64,000 bases of DNA from Pseudomonas abyssi (GTDB lineage: Bacteria; Pseudomonadota; Gammaproteobacteria; Pseudomonadales; Pseudomonadaceae): positions 1-64,000 of the forward strand of contig NZ_NTMR01000027.1 in assembly GCF_002307495.1 (NCBI RefSeq), in the 5' to 3' direction. Numbering within the stretch: the stretch's first letter is position 1; each line of letters starts with the position of its first letter. Shown one piece after another: positions 54,815-64,000 of the stretch. The translations under genes and the position numbers were made by a program. The notes under the pieces were generated by a model. That model made no database searches. It was not told the origin of the DNA and was given only the letters and a program-made list of their open reading frames with translations.

Positions 54815-55731
54815 GTCCAACTCTCGCGTCCACCGCGTTGCGCCAGGGTTTCGACGCAGTGATCAATGAAGGCTCGCACCGGCGGCAGCATGCCTCGGGG
54901 GGTGGTGAATACCATGTGAATCTGCCCCTCCAGCGCATGCCATTGCGGCAGGATATGCACCAGCCGACCAGCACGTATTTCTGCCTCGCAGATATGCTCA
55001 GGCAACAGCACCACGCCTCGTCCGGCCACTGCCGCCTCACAAATCAACTGCAGATCGCCGCTACTGAAATGCGGCACATGGTGGTGGTCACAGGTCTCGC
55101 CGTGATCATTGGCAAACTCCCAGCGGTCACGCTCCAGCATCTCGCCTACCGACAGCGTAGGAAATCGCGCCAGATCATCCAGCATCTCAGGCGCGCCCCC
55201 CAGGCGCTGCAGCAACGCCGGGCTGGCAGCCAGAATACGAGCACCGACGCCAAGCGAGCGCATCGCCAGCGACTGATCGGTATCAAACCGGGTCGCGACC
55301 CGAAAGGCCACGTCAATGCGCTCATTGATCAGGTCTACCCGCTGGCTCGACAGCCGCAGCTGCAGCCGAACCTCCGGGTAGCGCGTCATAAAGTCCACCA
55401 GCGTCGTGCGGCCCAGGTACTCCAGCATCCCGGCGGACATGGCCACCCGCACCGTACCACGCACCTCATCTCGCGCGGTCATCGCCAGCGCCTCCGACGC
55501 CTCCAGCCGCTGCAGAATGACTTCGCATTCGCGGTATAGCTCGCGGCCGATGTCGGTCACCCGAAAACTGCGCGTCGAACGTTCAATCAATCGCGCACCG
55601 AAGTCACTCTCGAGCCGCGCGACGCGCTTGCTCAGCTTCGACTTGCGCTCACCAGTGGCGCGCTCAGCCGCCGCAAACCCGCCGTAACGCACCACGCAGG
55701 CAAAACACAAAAGGTCATTCAAATCCTGCAT
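54811..55731 (-). CDS. LysR-family transcriptional regulator
   Basis: 306 aa from ATG 55731 (MQDLNDLLCF). N-terminal winged helix AERATGERKSKLSKRVARLE and C-terminal periplasmic-binding-protein-like sensor. It forms an operon with the GNAT gene (4-bp overlap). A start at 55743 would add four residues. Confidence 0.9.
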   Translation of the reverse strand: MQDLNDLLCFACVVRYGGFAAAERATGERKSKLSKRVARLESDFGARLIERSTRSFRVTDIGRELYRECEVILQRLEASEALAMTARDEVRGTVRVAMSAGMLEYLGRTTLVDFMTRYPEVRLQLRLSSQRVDLINERIDVAFRVATRFDTDQSLAMRSLGVGARILAASPALLQRLGGAPEMLDDLARFPTLSVGEMLERDRWEFANDHGETCDHHHVPHFSSGDLQLICEAAVAGRGVVLLPEHICEAEIRAGRLVHILPQWHALEGQIHMVFTTPRGMLPPVRAFIDHCVETLAQRGGRESWT

Positions 55732-55745
55732 CGCATCCGCCAATA

Positions 55746-55761
55746 GTTTCCAAAAAGAAAC
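55746..55761. promoter_or_regulatory. GTTTC-N6-GAAAC repeat, copy 1
   Basis: GTTTC-CAAAAA-GAAAC lies just upstream of the LysR start and about 155 bp before the small secreted protein gene. A near copy, GTTTC-CAAAAAA-GAAAT, occurs at 56165-56181. The role is unknown. Confidence 0.35.
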
Positions 55762-55915
55762 AATGAATAACCAACATTATGGCTACAAACCTTATAAAAC
55801 GGGGATTAATATAAATACAGATCAACCAGGCGGACAGAAACCCTTGCAAACCATAGCCCAATAAGGAAACAGTGATTTCAGGCAGACAACCGCCACCCAC
55901 CTCGGAGATACCTTC

Positions 55916-56065
55916 ATGAAATACCTGCTCCCGTTACTGATCGCACTGAGCGCGCTGACCGCACCACTGGCGCAGGCCGAAGATGGCAGCAAGCGCTTCA
56001 GCGACATGCTGGAACAGCAGCATGGCAAGCTGCAACAAGACCTCAGTACGCCCCACAGGCAATAA
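55916..56065 (+). CDS. Small secreted protein, 49 aa
   Basis: MKYLLPLLIALSALTAPLAQA is a clean signal peptide with an AQA-E cleavage site. The mature part is about 28 residues, charged and Gln-rich (FSDMLEQQHGKLQQDL). GGAG lies eight bases before ATG 55916. No family recognised. It is followed by another tiny exported protein gene. Confidence 0.7.
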   Translation: MKYLLPLLIALSALTAPLAQAEDGSKRFSDMLEQQHGKLQQDLSTPHRQ

Positions 56066-56164
56066 CCCGAACCTGTCTGAGCTTCGCCCTGCTTGCACCC
56101 GCAAGGCAGGGCAAGCGACTCCCGCCCCGTCTCTCCGCCGCATCGCGTCGCAGCCCTCTCATCT

Positions 56165-56181
56165 GTTTCCAAAAAAGAAAT
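56165..56181. promoter_or_regulatory. GTTTC-N7-GAAAT repeat, copy 2
   Basis: Second copy of the motif at 55746, here about 180 bp upstream of the next small protein gene. Further GAAAC/GTTTC elements lie at about 56296-56322. The rest of 56066-56362 is AT-richer and holds no gene that I can support. Confidence 0.35.
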
Positions 56182-56362
56182 ACTGCATCATCAAAAAAGG
56201 CGCTACTGCGACAGTTTGTCACCCCCATATAGTGAACACAACGGCCTAATACCGACTGCCTCCGGAAAACATGCGACCAGTCTGTTCGCCCAACCGGAAA
56301 CAGTTTCAGAATGTTTCACTATAAATCGCAAGCCGGGCCGACCACCACTAGGAGATACAGCC

Positions 56363-56554
56363 ATGAAAAATCTTTCAGCCCTGATCATTGCGTCGTTTCT
56401 CGCCTCCAGCCCCGCCGTACAGGCAGATGACGACCGCCATCGCCTGAGCACCAGCGATCGCTCCACCAGCCAAAGCACCGGCGACTACCTTCAGGGGCTA
56501 ATTGAAGCGCAGGCTCGCGCCGACAGCCAGCGTGAAGACGACCCGCAGAGCTGA
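56363..56554 (+). CDS. Small secreted protein, 63 aa
   Basis: A signal peptide (MKNLSALIIASFLASSPAVQA) is followed by about 42 hydrophilic residues rich in Asp, Arg, Ser (TSDRSTSQSTGDYLQGLIEA). AGGAG lies eight bases before ATG 56363. It is not alike in sequence to the upstream 49-aa protein but has the same build. Function unknown. Confidence 0.72.
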   Translation: MKNLSALIIASFLASSPAVQADDDRHRLSTSDRSTSQSTGDYLQGLIEAQARADSQREDDPQS

Positions 56555-56659
56555 CCTCGACTGCCCGGGGCAACCGGACACCGCTTAAAACGGCGTCTAC
56601 ACTCCTAAGGACACGCCCGCGCAAGCGGGCACGCCCAACGTGCATAGGAGTATCCGAGC

Positions 56660-57638
56660 GTGAAAGGACTTGCCCTGCTATTCACACTGCTGATCAGCCT
56701 GACCTGCCAAGCTGACACCAGCACGCCACTCTCTTCCTGGCAGGACGGCGCCAGCCGCCAAGCCATTATTTCCTTCGTTCAACGGGTCACTGATCCAGCC
56801 TCGCCAGAGCATGTAGCCCTCAGCGACCGCATCGCCGTCTTCGACAACGACGGCACACTCTGGGCAGAGCAACCGATTTACACCCAACTGCTGTTTGTCG
56901 CTGACCGGGTACGCGCCCAGGCTGGCGAGAACCCTGCCTGGGAAAGCCAGGAGCCCTTTGCCTCGGTACTCAAGGGAGATCTGGCTGGCGCGTTCAGCTC
57001 AAGCCACGACGCCCCGGTACAACTGATCCGTGCCAGCCAGGCAGGCAGGATTGGATACTGACTCCTTCGACCAAGTCGTGCGGGACTGGATACAGACAGC
57101 TCGCCACCCCACCACCGACAAACCCTTCACCCGCATGGTGTACCAGCCGATGCTGGAGTTACTCGACTACCTGCAGGACAACGACTTCAAGAGCTTTATC
57201 GTTTCCGGTGGCGGCGTCGACTTCATGCGTCCCTGGACCGAATCGGTGCACGGCATTCCGCCAGAGCGTGTGGTCGGCAGCCGCACAGCCAAACAGCTGG
57301 CCGTGCAGGACGGTGTTGTGCGGGTTGTGCACGAAGGCACCATGGAGTTCAACGACGACAAGGAAGGCAAGCCCATCGGTATCAGCCAACATATCGGCCG
57401 GCGCCCGATCGCGGCGTTCGGCAACTCCGACGGGGATCTGCAGATGCTGCAATGGACGACCGCCGGCGATGGCGCACGCTTTGCCCTGATCGTGCACCAC
57501 ACCGACGCCGAACGCGAATGGGCTTATGACCGAGACTCCAGCATAGGTCGCCTGGACCAGGCGCTGGACGCTGCGACAGAGCATGGCTGGACCGTGGTTA
57601 ACATGAAGCAGGACTGGAAACAGGTATTTCCGGACTGA
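56660..57638 (+). pseudogene. Secreted HAD-family phosphatase with 4-base frame break
   Basis: A signal peptide (MKGLALLFTLLISLTCQA) is followed by HAD motif I IAVFDNDGTLWAEQP. The first frame ends at 57061; the rest lies in another frame with motif II FIVSGGGVDF and motif IV FGNSDGDLQML. At 57039-57049 the sequence is AGGCAGGCAGG: removing one AGGC joins the two parts as RASQAGLDTDSFDQ into 324 aa. This may be a slippage duplication. Start GTG 56660 with AGGAG upstream. If restored it would be a periplasmic phosphatase. Confidence 0.75.
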
Positions 57639-57663
57639 GCTACCTTTCACGAAAACCGAGCAT

Positions 57664-57692
57664 AAAAAACCCGGCGTGCGCCGGGTTTTTTT
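57664..57692. terminator. Bidirectional Rho-independent terminator
   Basis: CCCGGCG-TG-CGCCGGG with six A on the left and seven T on the right. It can end both the phosphatase transcript (plus) and pnp (minus). Confidence 0.88.
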
Positions 57693-57716
57693 ACTGCAAC
57701 GAGCGATCAGGGGCGA

Positions 57717-59825
57717 TCAGACGCCGCTGGTCTCGGCCGCTTCCACATCCTTCATGGACAGCTTGATACGGCCGCGGTTGTCCACGTCCAGCACCAGTAC
57801 TTTCACTTCCTGACCTTCCTGCAGCACGTCGGTCACCTTCTCGATACGCTCATTGGCGATTTGCGAGATGTGAACCAGTCCGTCCTTGCCCGGCAGGATG
57901 TTGACGAAGGCACCGAAGTCGACAATGCGCTCAACCTTACCGGTGTAGACCTTGCCGATTTCCGCTTCAGCGGTGATGGCGTCAACACGCGCCTTGGCGG
58001 CGTTGGCGGCGTCTTTGCTGGCAGCGAAGATCTTGACCATGCCGTCGTCGGTGATGTCGATGGAGGCGCCAGTCTCGTCGCAGATGCCACGGATGGTCGC
58101 ACCGCCCTTGCCGATCACATCGCGGATTTTCTCCGGATCGATCTTCATGCTCAGCATGGTCGGCGCATTGGAAGAAATTTCCTTGCGCGACTCGGGCAGC
58201 ACGTCGTTCATCTGCTTGAGGATGTGCAGACGCGCTTCGTGCGCCTGACCCAGCGCGATTTCCATGATCTCTTCGGTGATGCCGTTGATCTTGATGTCCA
58301 TCTGCAGCGCAGTAACACCCTTCTCGGTACCGGCAACCTTGAAGTCCATGTCGCCCAGGTGATCTTCGTCACCCAGGATGTCGGTCAGAACGGCGAATTT
58401 ATCGCCCTCTTTCACCAGACCCATGGCGATACCGGCAACCGGCGCCTTCATCGGCACACCGGCGTCCATCAGAGCCAGAGAGGCACCACAGACCGAAGCC
58501 ATCGAGCTGGAGCCGTTGGATTCAGTGATCTCGGACACCACGCGGATGGAGTACGGGAACTGCTCCATGTCAGGCATGACAGCCTGGACACCACGGCGGG
58601 CCAGACGCCCGTGACCGATCTCGCGACGGCCAGTACCGCCCATACGACCGCACTCACCTACCGAGTAGGGAGGGAAGTTGTAGTGGAACATGAAGGGCTC
58701 TTTGCGCTCGCCTTCCAGCATGTCCAGCAGCTGAGAGTCACGGGCAGTACCCAGAGTGGTCACAACCAGCGCCTGAGTCTCGCCACGGGTGAACAGCGCG
58801 GAGCCGTGAGTGCGGTCCAGCACGCCAACTTCGATGTTCAACGGACGGACAGTCTTGGTGTCACGACCGTCGATACGCGGATTGCCATTAACGATGCTCT
58901 CGCGCACGGTGCGGTATTCGATTTCGCCGAATACGTCTTTGACTTCACCGGCAGAGAACTTGCCTTCTTCCTCACCGGACAAGGCTGCCACAGCCTGATC
59001 ACGCAGCTCACCCAGACGGGTGTAGCGCTCCTGCTTGTTGACGATGGTGTAAGCGTCGGCGATACCGGCACCAAACTCGCCCTTGATGGCGTTGATCAGC
59101 GCAGTGTTTTCAGCAGGTGCCTGCCAGTCCCAAGCCGGCTTGCCAGCTTCGGCGGCGAATTCCTTGATGGCGGCGATGGCGCCCTGGAATTCCATGTGAG
59201 CGAACAGGACTGCACCCAGCATCTGGTCTTCGGTCAGCTCCTGTGCTTCGGACTCAACCATCAGTACCGCTTCTTCGGTACCGGCAACAACCATGTCCAG
59301 ACGCGAGGTTGCCAGCTCTTCGTAGTTCGGATTCAGCACGTAGCCCCGCTGATCGTCAAACGCAACGCGGGCAGCGCCGATCGGGCCGCCGAACGGCACG
59401 CCGGAGATCGCCAGCGCGGCGGAGGTACCGATCAGCGCAGCGATATCAGGGTCAGTTGTCTTGTCGGTAGACACTACGGTGCAGACAACCTGCACTTCGT
59501 TCATGAAGCCTTCGGCGAACAGCGGGCGGATCGGACGATCGATCAGACGGGAGGTCAGGGTTTCTTTCTCGGAGGGACGGCCTTCGCGCTTGAAGAAACC
59601 ACCGGGGATACGGCCAGCGGCGTAGGTCTTCTCGATGTAGTGCACGGACAGAGGGAAGAAATCGCGGCCAGCTTCGGGCTGCTTGGCGGCCACCACGGTG
59701 ACCAGGACGCTGACAGCGTTATCGATACTGACCAGAACGGCACCGGAAGCCTGGCGAGCAATGCGGCCTGTTTCCATGGTGACGGTGCTGTTGCCTAACT
59801 TGAATTGCTTGATTACCGGTTTCAC
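57717..59825 (-). CDS. pnp: Polyribonucleotide nucleotidyltransferase (PNPase)
   Basis: 702 aa. 3'-5' phosphorolytic exoribonuclease. Two RNase PH domains, then KH ([20 protein letters not shown]) and S1 ([21 protein letters not shown]). The start [12 protein letters not shown] at GTG 59825 aligns with the family; the ATG at 59870 would add 15 residues. It follows rpsO, as is usual, and ends at a strong terminator. Confidence 0.96.
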   Translation of the reverse strand: MKPVIKQFKLGNSTVTMETGRIARQASGAVLVSIDNAVSVLVTVVAAKQPEAGRDFFPLSVHYIEKTYAAGRIPGGFFKREGRPSEKETLTSRLIDRPIRPLFAEGFMNEVQVVCTVVSTDKTTDPDIAALIGTSAALAISGVPFGGPIGAARVAFDDQRGYVLNPNYEELATSRLDMVVAGTEEAVLMVESEAQELTEDQMLGAVLFAHMEFQGAIAAIKEFAAEAGKPAWDWQAPAENTALINAIKGEFGAGIADAYTIVNKQERYTRLGELRDQAVAALSGEEEGKFSAGEVKDVFGEIEYRTVRESIVNGNPRIDGRDTKTVRPLNIEVGVLDRTHGSALFTRGETQALVVTTLGTARDSQLLDMLEGERKEPFMFHYNFPPYSVGECGRMGGTGRREIGHGRLARRGVQAVMPDMEQFPYSIRVVSEITESNGSSSMASVCGASLALMDAGVPMKAPVAGIAMGLVKEGDKFAVLTDILGDEDHLGDMDFKVAGTEKGVTALQMDIKINGITEEIMEIALGQAHEARLHILKQMNDVLPESRKEISSNAPTMLSMKIDPEKIRDVIGKGGATIRGICDETGASIDITDDGMVKIFAASKDAANAAKARVDAITAEAEIGKVYTGKVERIVDFGAFVNILPGKDGLVHISQIANERIEKVTDVLQEGQEVKVLVLDVDNRGRIKLSMKDVEAAETSGV

Positions 59826-59911
59826 GGTGTCTTCTCTCTCTTCTTTGCCTTTGGGGGAAACTCTGGGCATGGCCGGGAATCGGACCCGGCCATGTCCAAA
59901 CGGGGCTGGTC

Positions 59912-60181
59912 TTAGCGACGCAGACCCAGACTGCTGATCAAAGCGCTGTAACGAGACAGGTCTTTCGATTTCAGGTAGTCCAGCAGCTTGCGGCGCTGGT
60001 TAACCATGCGAATCAGACCACGACGGGAGTGGTGATCCTTCTTGTTGTCCTTGAAGTGGCCTTGCAGCTTGTTGATGTTTGCAGTCAACAGAGCTACCTG
60101 GACTTCCGGAGAACCGGTATCACCTTCGCCGCGCTTGTACTCGGCAACGATTGCAGCTTTTTCTTCAACACTCAGTGACAT
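59912..60181 (-). CDS. rpsO: 30S ribosomal protein S15
   Basis: 89 aa. [20 protein letters not shown] and [21 protein letters not shown] are the S15 rRNA-binding helices. Standard length. Upstream of pnp as in most gamma-proteobacteria; in other species S15 binds its own leader. Confidence 0.97.
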   Translation of the reverse strand: MSLSVEEKAAIVAEYKRGEGDTGSPEVQVALLTANINKLQGHFKDNKKDHHSRRGLIRMVNQRRKLLDYLKSKDLSRYSALISSLGLRR

Positions 60182-60274
60182 CTCGTATTTCCTCTGAGGT
60201 AACAGGCCGGGAGCAGTTCTCCCGTGTTTTAAATCGAGGTATGACCATGCCTGTTGACAGCCACCCTCGTGGTG

Positions 60275-60292
60275 ACCCGCTATCGGGTCAAC
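60275..60292 (-). promoter_or_regulatory. Hairpin in the truB-rpsO spacer
   Basis: TGACCCG-ATAG-CGGGTCA forms a seven-pair stem in the 192-bp gap before rpsO. It may be a leader element or partial terminator. A TTGACA-like -35 for rpsO could lie nearby, but I cannot fix the -10. Confidence 0.35.
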
Positions 60293-60373
60293 TCCAACGC
60301 CGAATCATACTCCCGAATGGTCGAGGATTCAGCCCAATTCTGCATTGCCGCCCGCGCCGCAGGCGACGAACCA

Positions 60374-61294
60374 TCAGGGATCGAAGCGCAGCAGCCGCTT
60401 GGGCGCAACGCGCGCGTCGTCGGTCATCTCGCCAATGCCGAGAAAACGGCCGCTGGCATCGCGCAAACGCACCTTGCCAAAGGCCGGGCTACCCGGCACC
60501 CGCACGGCCTGGCCGTGATTCAGGTAGTAGGCAGTCTGCTCGGTCAAATCCAGTACCGGCCAGTCTTCCAGACCGCTGTCCATCGGCAGCAGCAGGTGAT
60601 CCAATGCTTCGGCACCGCCCTCGGCGTGCAACGCCTCGAGCGCTTCCAGCGTAACTGACTGACTCAGATCGAAGGGGCCTGCCTTGATGCGGCGCAACGC
60701 AGCCACATGCGCACCACAGCCAAGCGCCGCGCCGATATCCTCAACCAGACTGCGTATATAGGTACCCTTGCTGCAATGTACTTCCAACTGCAGACGGTCG
60801 CCTTCAAGGCCCAGAATGTTGAGCTCACTGATGGTCACCGTGCGCGCCTTGCGCTCAATGGTTTCGCCGGCGCGTGCCAGCTTGTAGAGTGGCTGACCTT
60901 CGTGCTTGAGCGCCGAATACATCGGCGGCACCTGGTCAATCTCGCCGCGGAAGCGCGGCAACAGCGCCTCAACGTCCGCAAGCGCAACGTCGACCGGCTT
61001 CATCTCCAGCACATCACCCTCAGCATCACCGGTGGCGGTGGTCATGCCTAGCCGCGCTTCGGTGACATACGCCTTGTCGGCATCGAGCAGGTACTGCGAA
61101 AACTTGGTCGCCTCGCCCAGACACAGCGGCAGCACGCCGGTCGCCAAGGGATCAAGACTACCGGTGTGCCCGCCTTTGGCAGCATTGAACAGCCAGCGGA
61201 CCTTTTGCAGGGCCGCGTTGGAGCTCATGCCCAGGGGCTTGTCGAAAATCAGGATGCCGTCAATCGCACGGCGCTTGCTCTTCGCTCCAGCCAC
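60374..61294 (-). CDS. truB: tRNA pseudouridine(55) synthase
   Basis: 306 aa. Makes Psi55 in the T-loop of tRNAs. The motif [20 protein letters not shown] contains the catalytic aspartate. [14 protein letters not shown] begins the fold, and a PUA-like C-terminus follows. It lies 3 bp after rbfA, so the two are coupled. Confidence 0.96.
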   Translation of the reverse strand: MAGAKSKRRAIDGILIFDKPLGMSSNAALQKVRWLFNAAKGGHTGSLDPLATGVLPLCLGEATKFSQYLLDADKAYVTEARLGMTTATGDAEGDVLEMKPVDVALADVEALLPRFRGEIDQVPPMYSALKHEGQPLYKLARAGETIERKARTVTISELNILGLEGDRLQLEVHCSKGTYIRSLVEDIGAALGCGAHVAALRRIKAGPFDLSQSVTLEALEALHAEGGAEALDHLLLPMDSGLEDWPVLDLTEQTAYYLNHGQAVRVPGSPAFGKVRLRDASGRFLGIGEMTDDARVAPKRLLRFDP

Positions 61295-61297
61295 CCG

Positions 61298-61684
61298 CTA
61301 CTCCTTGTCGCCGTCGCCATGCTGGCGATCTTCCGCTACCGCACGCTCAATCAGTGACGACAGGTGCACACCGCGACGGATGCTCTCGTCGTACTGGAAA
61401 TGCAGGCTCGGAATCGTCCGCAACTTCATGGTACGGCCCAGCAGCATGCGCAGATAACCGGAAGCGTCTTTCAAGATATCAAGGTTGAGCGCGATATCTT
61501 CGGCACTGTCCCGGTTCATCAGAGTGATAAACACCTTCGCGTGGGACATGTCGCGACTGACCTCAACGGCCGTCACGGTGACCATACCCAAGCGCGGATC
61601 GCGGACCTCACGCTGAATCAGCTGCGCCAGTTCGCGCTGCATCTGATCAGCTACCCGCTGGGTACGACTGTATTCTTTTGCCAT
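61298..61684 (-). CDS. rbfA: 30S ribosome-binding factor A
   Basis: 128 aa. Late 16S maturation and cold adaptation. [19 protein letters not shown] at ATG 61684 is the family N-terminus; the ATG at 61705 is less likely. [11 protein letters not shown] and [21 protein letters not shown] are family motifs. Same operon as infB and truB. Confidence 0.95.
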   Translation of the reverse strand: MAKEYSRTQRVADQMQRELAQLIQREVRDPRLGMVTVTAVEVSRDMSHAKVFITLMNRDSAEDIALNLDILKDASGYLRMLLGRTMKLRTIPSLHFQYDESIRRGVHLSSLIERAVAEDRQHGDGDKE

Positions 61685-61778
61685 AGTAACCATCTCAAGC
61701 GACAAACTCCGGGCTGCCAGGCAGACCGGAGTTTGTCGCGAATATCAGGCGGCGCCCGACAGGGCCACCGCTATCGAA

Positions 61779-64000
61779 TTACAGACTGCGCTGTACCTGA
61801 ACACGCTCGAACACCTCGATACGGTCGCCGGTACGCACGTCGTTGTAGTTCTTGACGCCGATACCACACTCCATACCGTTGCGCACTTCGCCGACGTCAT
61901 CCTTGAAGCGACGCAGGGATTCCAGCTCGCCTTCGTAGATAACCACGTCTTCGCGCAGTACACGGATCGGACGGTTACGATGCACGGTGCCCTCGATGAC
62001 CATACAGCCAGCCACCGCGCCAAACTTCGGCGAACGGAACACATCACGCACTTCGGCGACACCCAGAATCTGCTCGCGAACATCGCTGCCGAGCATACCG
62101 GACAGAGCCTTCTTCACGTCATCAATGATCTCGTAGATGACACTGTAGTAACGCAGATCCAGACCTTCAGTCTCGATGATCTTGCGCGCCGCTGCGTCCG
62201 CACGGACGTTGAAGCCGAAGACTACCGCGTTGGAGGCCAGTGCCAGGTTGGCGTCGGTCTCGGTGATACCGCCCACGCCGCCGGAGACGATCTTGACCTG
62301 TACTTCGTCGTTGCCCAGCTCGGACAGCGAGCCCTGCAGTGCTTCCAGGGAGCCACGCACGTCGGCCTTGATAACGATATTGAGGGTCTTCTTCTCGTCC
62401 TGGCCCATGTTCTCGAACATGTTTTCCAGCTTGGCAGACTGCTGACGCGCCAGCTTGATCTCGCGGAACTTGCCTTGGCGGAACAGCGCCACTTCACGGG
62501 CCTTCTTCTCGTCGGCCACGACGTTCAGCTCGTCACCGGCATCCGGCGTGCCATCCAGACCCAGGATCTCGACCGGAATGGAGGGGCCGGCTTCCTTGAT
62601 CGGCTGGCCGTTCTCGTCAAGCATGGCACGAACACGGCCGTAGTTGACACCAGCCAGCACCACGTCGCCCTGACGCAGGGTACCGTTCTGCACCAGCACG
62701 GTCGCCACCGGGCCACGACCCTTGTCGAGACGGGATTCAACGACTACACCACGACCAGGCGCAGAGGGCTGAGCTTTCAGCTCCAGAACTTCAGCCTGCA
62801 GCAGGACCGCTTCGAGCAGCTCTTCGATACCAGTCCCGGCCTTGGCCGAGACGGGCACGAACATGGTGTCGCCACCCCACTCTTCCGGAATTACATCACG
62901 GGCTGCCAGATCGTTCTTGATGCGATCCGGATCGGCGTCTTCCTTGTCGATCTTGTTGATCGCGACAACGATAGGTACACCGGCCGCCTTGGCGTGTTGA
63001 ATCGCCTCTTCGGTCTGCGGCATCACACCGTCATCGGCGGCAACCACCAGAATCACGATATCGGTTGCCTTGGCACCGCGGGCACGCATGGCGGTAAAGG
63101 CTGCGTGACCGGGGGTATCCAGGAAGGTCACCATGCCGCGATCGGTTTCCACGTGGTAGGCACCGATGTGCTGGGTAATACCACCCGCCTCACCGGAGGC
63201 CACTTTGGCACGACGAATGTAGTCGAGCAAAGAGGTCTTACCGTGGTCAACGTGGCCCATGACAGTCACCACCGGCGCACGGCTCAGCTCTTCACCTTCA
63301 TGGTGCATGGACTCAACCAGCTTGTCTTCCAGATCGCTCTCGCGAACCTGCTTGACCTTGTGGCCCATGTCTTCGGCAACGATGGCTGCCGTGTCCTGAT
63401 CCAGTACCTGGTTGATCGTCACCATGGTGCCGTTCTTGAACATGTACTTGATGACCTCGGCGGCCTTGACCGACATCTTCTGCGCCAGCTCGGCAACGGT
63501 GATGGTTTCACCGATCACCACTTCACGAACCACCGGGCCGGAGGGCTTCTCGAAGCCATGCTGATTGCGCTTTTTGGCTTTCAGCTTGCCACCACCGCCG
63601 CGGCGACGGCTGTCGCCATCGTCATCGACCGAAAGACGCGGAGCGTTCCGGGCCTTGTCTTTGCCACCATGGCCGCCAGCGCGCTTGCGGCTGCGCTGCT
63701 CTTCCTCGTCGCGAGACTTGCGACGGGCTTCTTCTTTCTTTTTGTGATGCTCAGCCGGAGTCGGCTCAGCAGGCGGAACCGGGGCCGACGCCGGGGCAGC
63801 AGCCTCCGCGACAGCCGCTTCTGCCTCTTTGGCCGCCGCGACGGCGGCAGCATCAGCCTGACGCTTGGCTTCAGCATTCGCGGCATCCGCCTCGCGTTGC
63901 GCAGCTTCCTCAGCCTTGCGCTTGGCTTCTGCTTCAGCTGCTTGCTGGCGAGCTTCTTCTGCTGCGCGCAGCTGCTCGAGCTCGCGCTGACGCTCGGCTT
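61779..64000 (-). CDS. infB: Translation initiation factor IF-2 (5' end cut by window)
   Basis: The visible 740 codons run off the right edge. The GTPase core is complete: [23 protein letters not shown] and [11 protein letters not shown]. Domains II-IV follow to the stop. The upstream part is an Ala/Glu/Arg-rich charged region (about 63,560-64,000) typical of the IF-2 N-terminus. The first codons lie outside. IF-2 places fMet-tRNA on the 30S subunit. First visible gene of infB-rbfA-truB. Confidence 0.96.
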   Translation of the reverse strand, partial: AERQRELEQLRAAEEARQQAAEAEAKRKAEEAAQREADAANAEAKRQADAAAVAAAKEAEAAVAEAAAPASAPVPPAEPTPAEHHKKKEEARRKSRDEEEQRSRKRAGGHGGKDKARNAPRLSVDDDGDSRRRGGGGKLKAKKRNQHGFEKPSGPVVREVVIGETITVAELAQKMSVKAAEVIKYMFKNGTMVTINQVLDQDTAAIVAEDMGHKVKQVRESDLEDKLVESMHHEGEELSRAPVVTVMGHVDHGKTSLLDYIRRAKVASGEAGGITQHIGAYHVETDRGMVTFLDTPGHAAFTAMRARGAKATDIVILVVAADDGVMPQTEEAIQHAKAAGVPIVVAINKIDKEDADPDRIKNDLAARDVIPEEWGGDTMFVPVSAKAGTGIEELLEAVLLQAEVLELKAQPSAPGRGVVVESRLDKGRGPVATVLVQNGTLRQGDVVLAGVNYGRVRAMLDENGQPIKEAGPSIPVEILGLDGTPDAGDELNVVADEKKAREVALFRQGKFREIKLARQQSAKLENMFENMGQDEKKTLNIVIKADVRGSLEALQGSLSELGNDEVQVKIVSGGVGGITETDANLALASNAVVFGFNVRADAAARKIIETEGLDLRYYSVIYEIIDDVKKALSGMLGSDVREQILGVAEVRDVFRSPKFGAVAGCMVIEGTVHRNRPIRVLREDVVIYEGELESLRRFKDDVGEVRNGMECGIGVKNYNDVRTGDRIEVFERVQVQRSL

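Overview
The window reads as about 64 kb of chromosome from a gamma-proteobacterium of the Pseudomonadaceae, Pseudomonas or a close relative such as Halopseudomonas. The reasons are gene order and family-specific elements: pssA-ilvC-ilvH-ilvI, DUF4124-yqcC-TPR lipoprotein-mrcB, tfoX-like-cbpA-prrF1-prrF2, the phu haem locus, dksA-gluQ-cbrX-cbrA-cbrB-crcZ-pcnB-folK-panB-panC-acs, and infB-rbfA-truB-rpsO-pnp. The species cannot be fixed from the sequence alone. Base composition is GC-rich and even. I see no prophage, insertion sequence, CRISPR array or tRNA gene.

Layout. 1-210: an rRNA-type promoter fires leftward out of the window. 213-4454: phospholipid synthesis (pssA) and branched-chain amino acid genes, all on minus. 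4866-10832: small envelope genes, PBP1b and a fused kinase/ATPase. 11008-12207: a cAMP-binding protein followed by two tandem Fur-controlled small RNAs of the PrrF family. 12282-18834: a complete TtgABC-type RND efflux pump with its TtgR repressor and a recognisable operator. 18807-23503: haem uptake genes phuS-T-U-V and a ChaN/PhuW lipoprotein, but no phuR receptor. 23756-27583: Rieske protein, sfsA, aminotransferase, dksA, gluQ. 27730-32920: the carbon/nitrogen balance system CbrXAB with the sigma-54-driven small RNA CrcZ. 33118-39134: pcnB, folK, panB, panC, acs. 39252-43737: a thiolase followed by a beta-oxidation pair whose thiolase and dehydrogenase active sites have decayed. 43717-57638: an accessory stretch of regulators, small enzymes, small secreted proteins and several damaged genes. 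57717-64000: the translation/RNA-decay cluster pnp-rpsO-truB-rbfA-infB; infB runs off the right edge.

How it fits together. Iron and haem control is concentrated at 11-24 kb (Fur boxes, PrrF RNAs, Phu), with the efflux cassette lying between two blocks that are adjacent in P. aeruginosa. Carbon catabolite control sits at 27-33 kb. Three otherwise intact genes (yqcC, an rsuA-type pseudouridine synthase, a secreted HAD phosphatase) each carry one small frame-breaking indel, and one GNAT gene survives only as a C-terminal scrap. Either this genome is losing accessory genes or the sequence has residual indel errors.
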